DNA from: Ectopseudomonas oleovorans
GTDB taxonomy: Bacteria > Pseudomonadota > Gammaproteobacteria > Pseudomonadales > Pseudomonadaceae
Length of the DNA stretch: 64,000 nucleotides
Assembly: GCF_003052605.1 (NCBI RefSeq)
Contig: NZ_QASO01000040.1
Location: 1-64,000 of the forward strand
Reading direction: 5' to 3'
The notes beneath the pieces were generated by a model. It was given only the letters and a program-made list of their open reading frames with translations. It did no database searches and was not told the DNA's origin. The position numbers and the translations under genes are program-made. Below, piece by piece: positions 63,904 through 64,000 of the stretch; position 1 is the first letter of the stretch; every line of letters begins with the position of its first letter.

Positions 63904-64000
63904 GGCAACACCTCCAGCATCGCCGAATGAGTAAGCGGCAGCATCCAGCGCGCCTGCCCGGACTTCAAGCCACCGCGACTCTGGCGATCGATGACCCAGC
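63900..64000 (-). CDS. 3' end of an upstream gene, product uncertain
   Basis: The last 32 codons of a frame that runs in from the window edge: WVIDRQSRGGLKSGQARWML to a TGA at 63900-63902. The stop overlaps the protease ATG, the usual sign of a coupled operon gene. By PAO1 order the neighbour could be the nuclease gene PA5048, but too little is visible to name it. Confidence 0.5.
   Translation of the reverse strand, partial: WVIDRQSRGGLKSGQARWMLPLTHSAMLEVLP

Overview
The window is a high-GC chromosomal segment of a Pseudomonas. Gene order follows P. aeruginosa PAO1 from about ssg (PA5001) to maeB (PA5046) almost gene for gene. Dispersed palindromes and a few small insertions or losses suggest the P. 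mendocina/oleovorans (Ectopseudomonas) side of the genus; that species call is inference. No plasmid, phage, CRISPR array, tRNA or rRNA was seen, and no gene-free stretch exceeds 300 bases.

Left part (1-11.4 kb): a partial IS1595-family element ends just inside the 3' end of a glycosyltransferase gene (ssg-like). A leftward LPS-core operon follows, read from waaF: waaF-waaC-waaG-waaP-wapP-wapQ-(double kinase)-carbamoyltransferase-GT2-ssg. It builds and phosphorylates the heptose inner core, adds a carbamoyl group and extends the outer core. ilvE and glnE lie just upstream on the same strand.

Middle part (15.5-40.6 kb): mostly rightward genes. aceE-aceF (pyruvate dehydrogenase E1 and E2) sit behind twin TGTAGT-N3-ACTAC(A/G) operators. 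Then come a CopD-like membrane protein, a frameshifted gene for an exported protein, dipA (c-di-GMP phosphodiesterase), msrA, debris of two genes, rlmJ (leftward), a nitronate monooxygenase, an acyl-CoA dehydrogenase, a K+/H+ antiporter, an MscK-type channel, selO, an SLC13 permease, trxC, a hotdog thioesterase-like gene and a tandem-Usp gene with a candidate Anr box.

Right part (40.7-64 kb): mostly leftward. parA-like, hemE, a gldA-type dehydrogenase (absent from this position in PAO1), gltD-gltB (glutamate synthase), then the operon pilM-N-O-P-Q-aroK-aroB-damX-like (type IV pilus alignment complex and secretin, shikimate pathway, SPOR division protein). ponA (PBP1A) diverges from pilM and shares a bidirectional terminator with maeB. 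An M48 metalloprotease lipoprotein and the 3' tip of another gene end the window.

I found no wholly new multigene system. The observations most worth following are the twin operators at aceE, the IS-derived stop codon in ssg, the four-kinase LPS cluster with an atypical WapQ active site, the frameshifted exported protein, the YjfB/HD-GYP-like gene debris and the Anr-type site upstream of the Usp gene.
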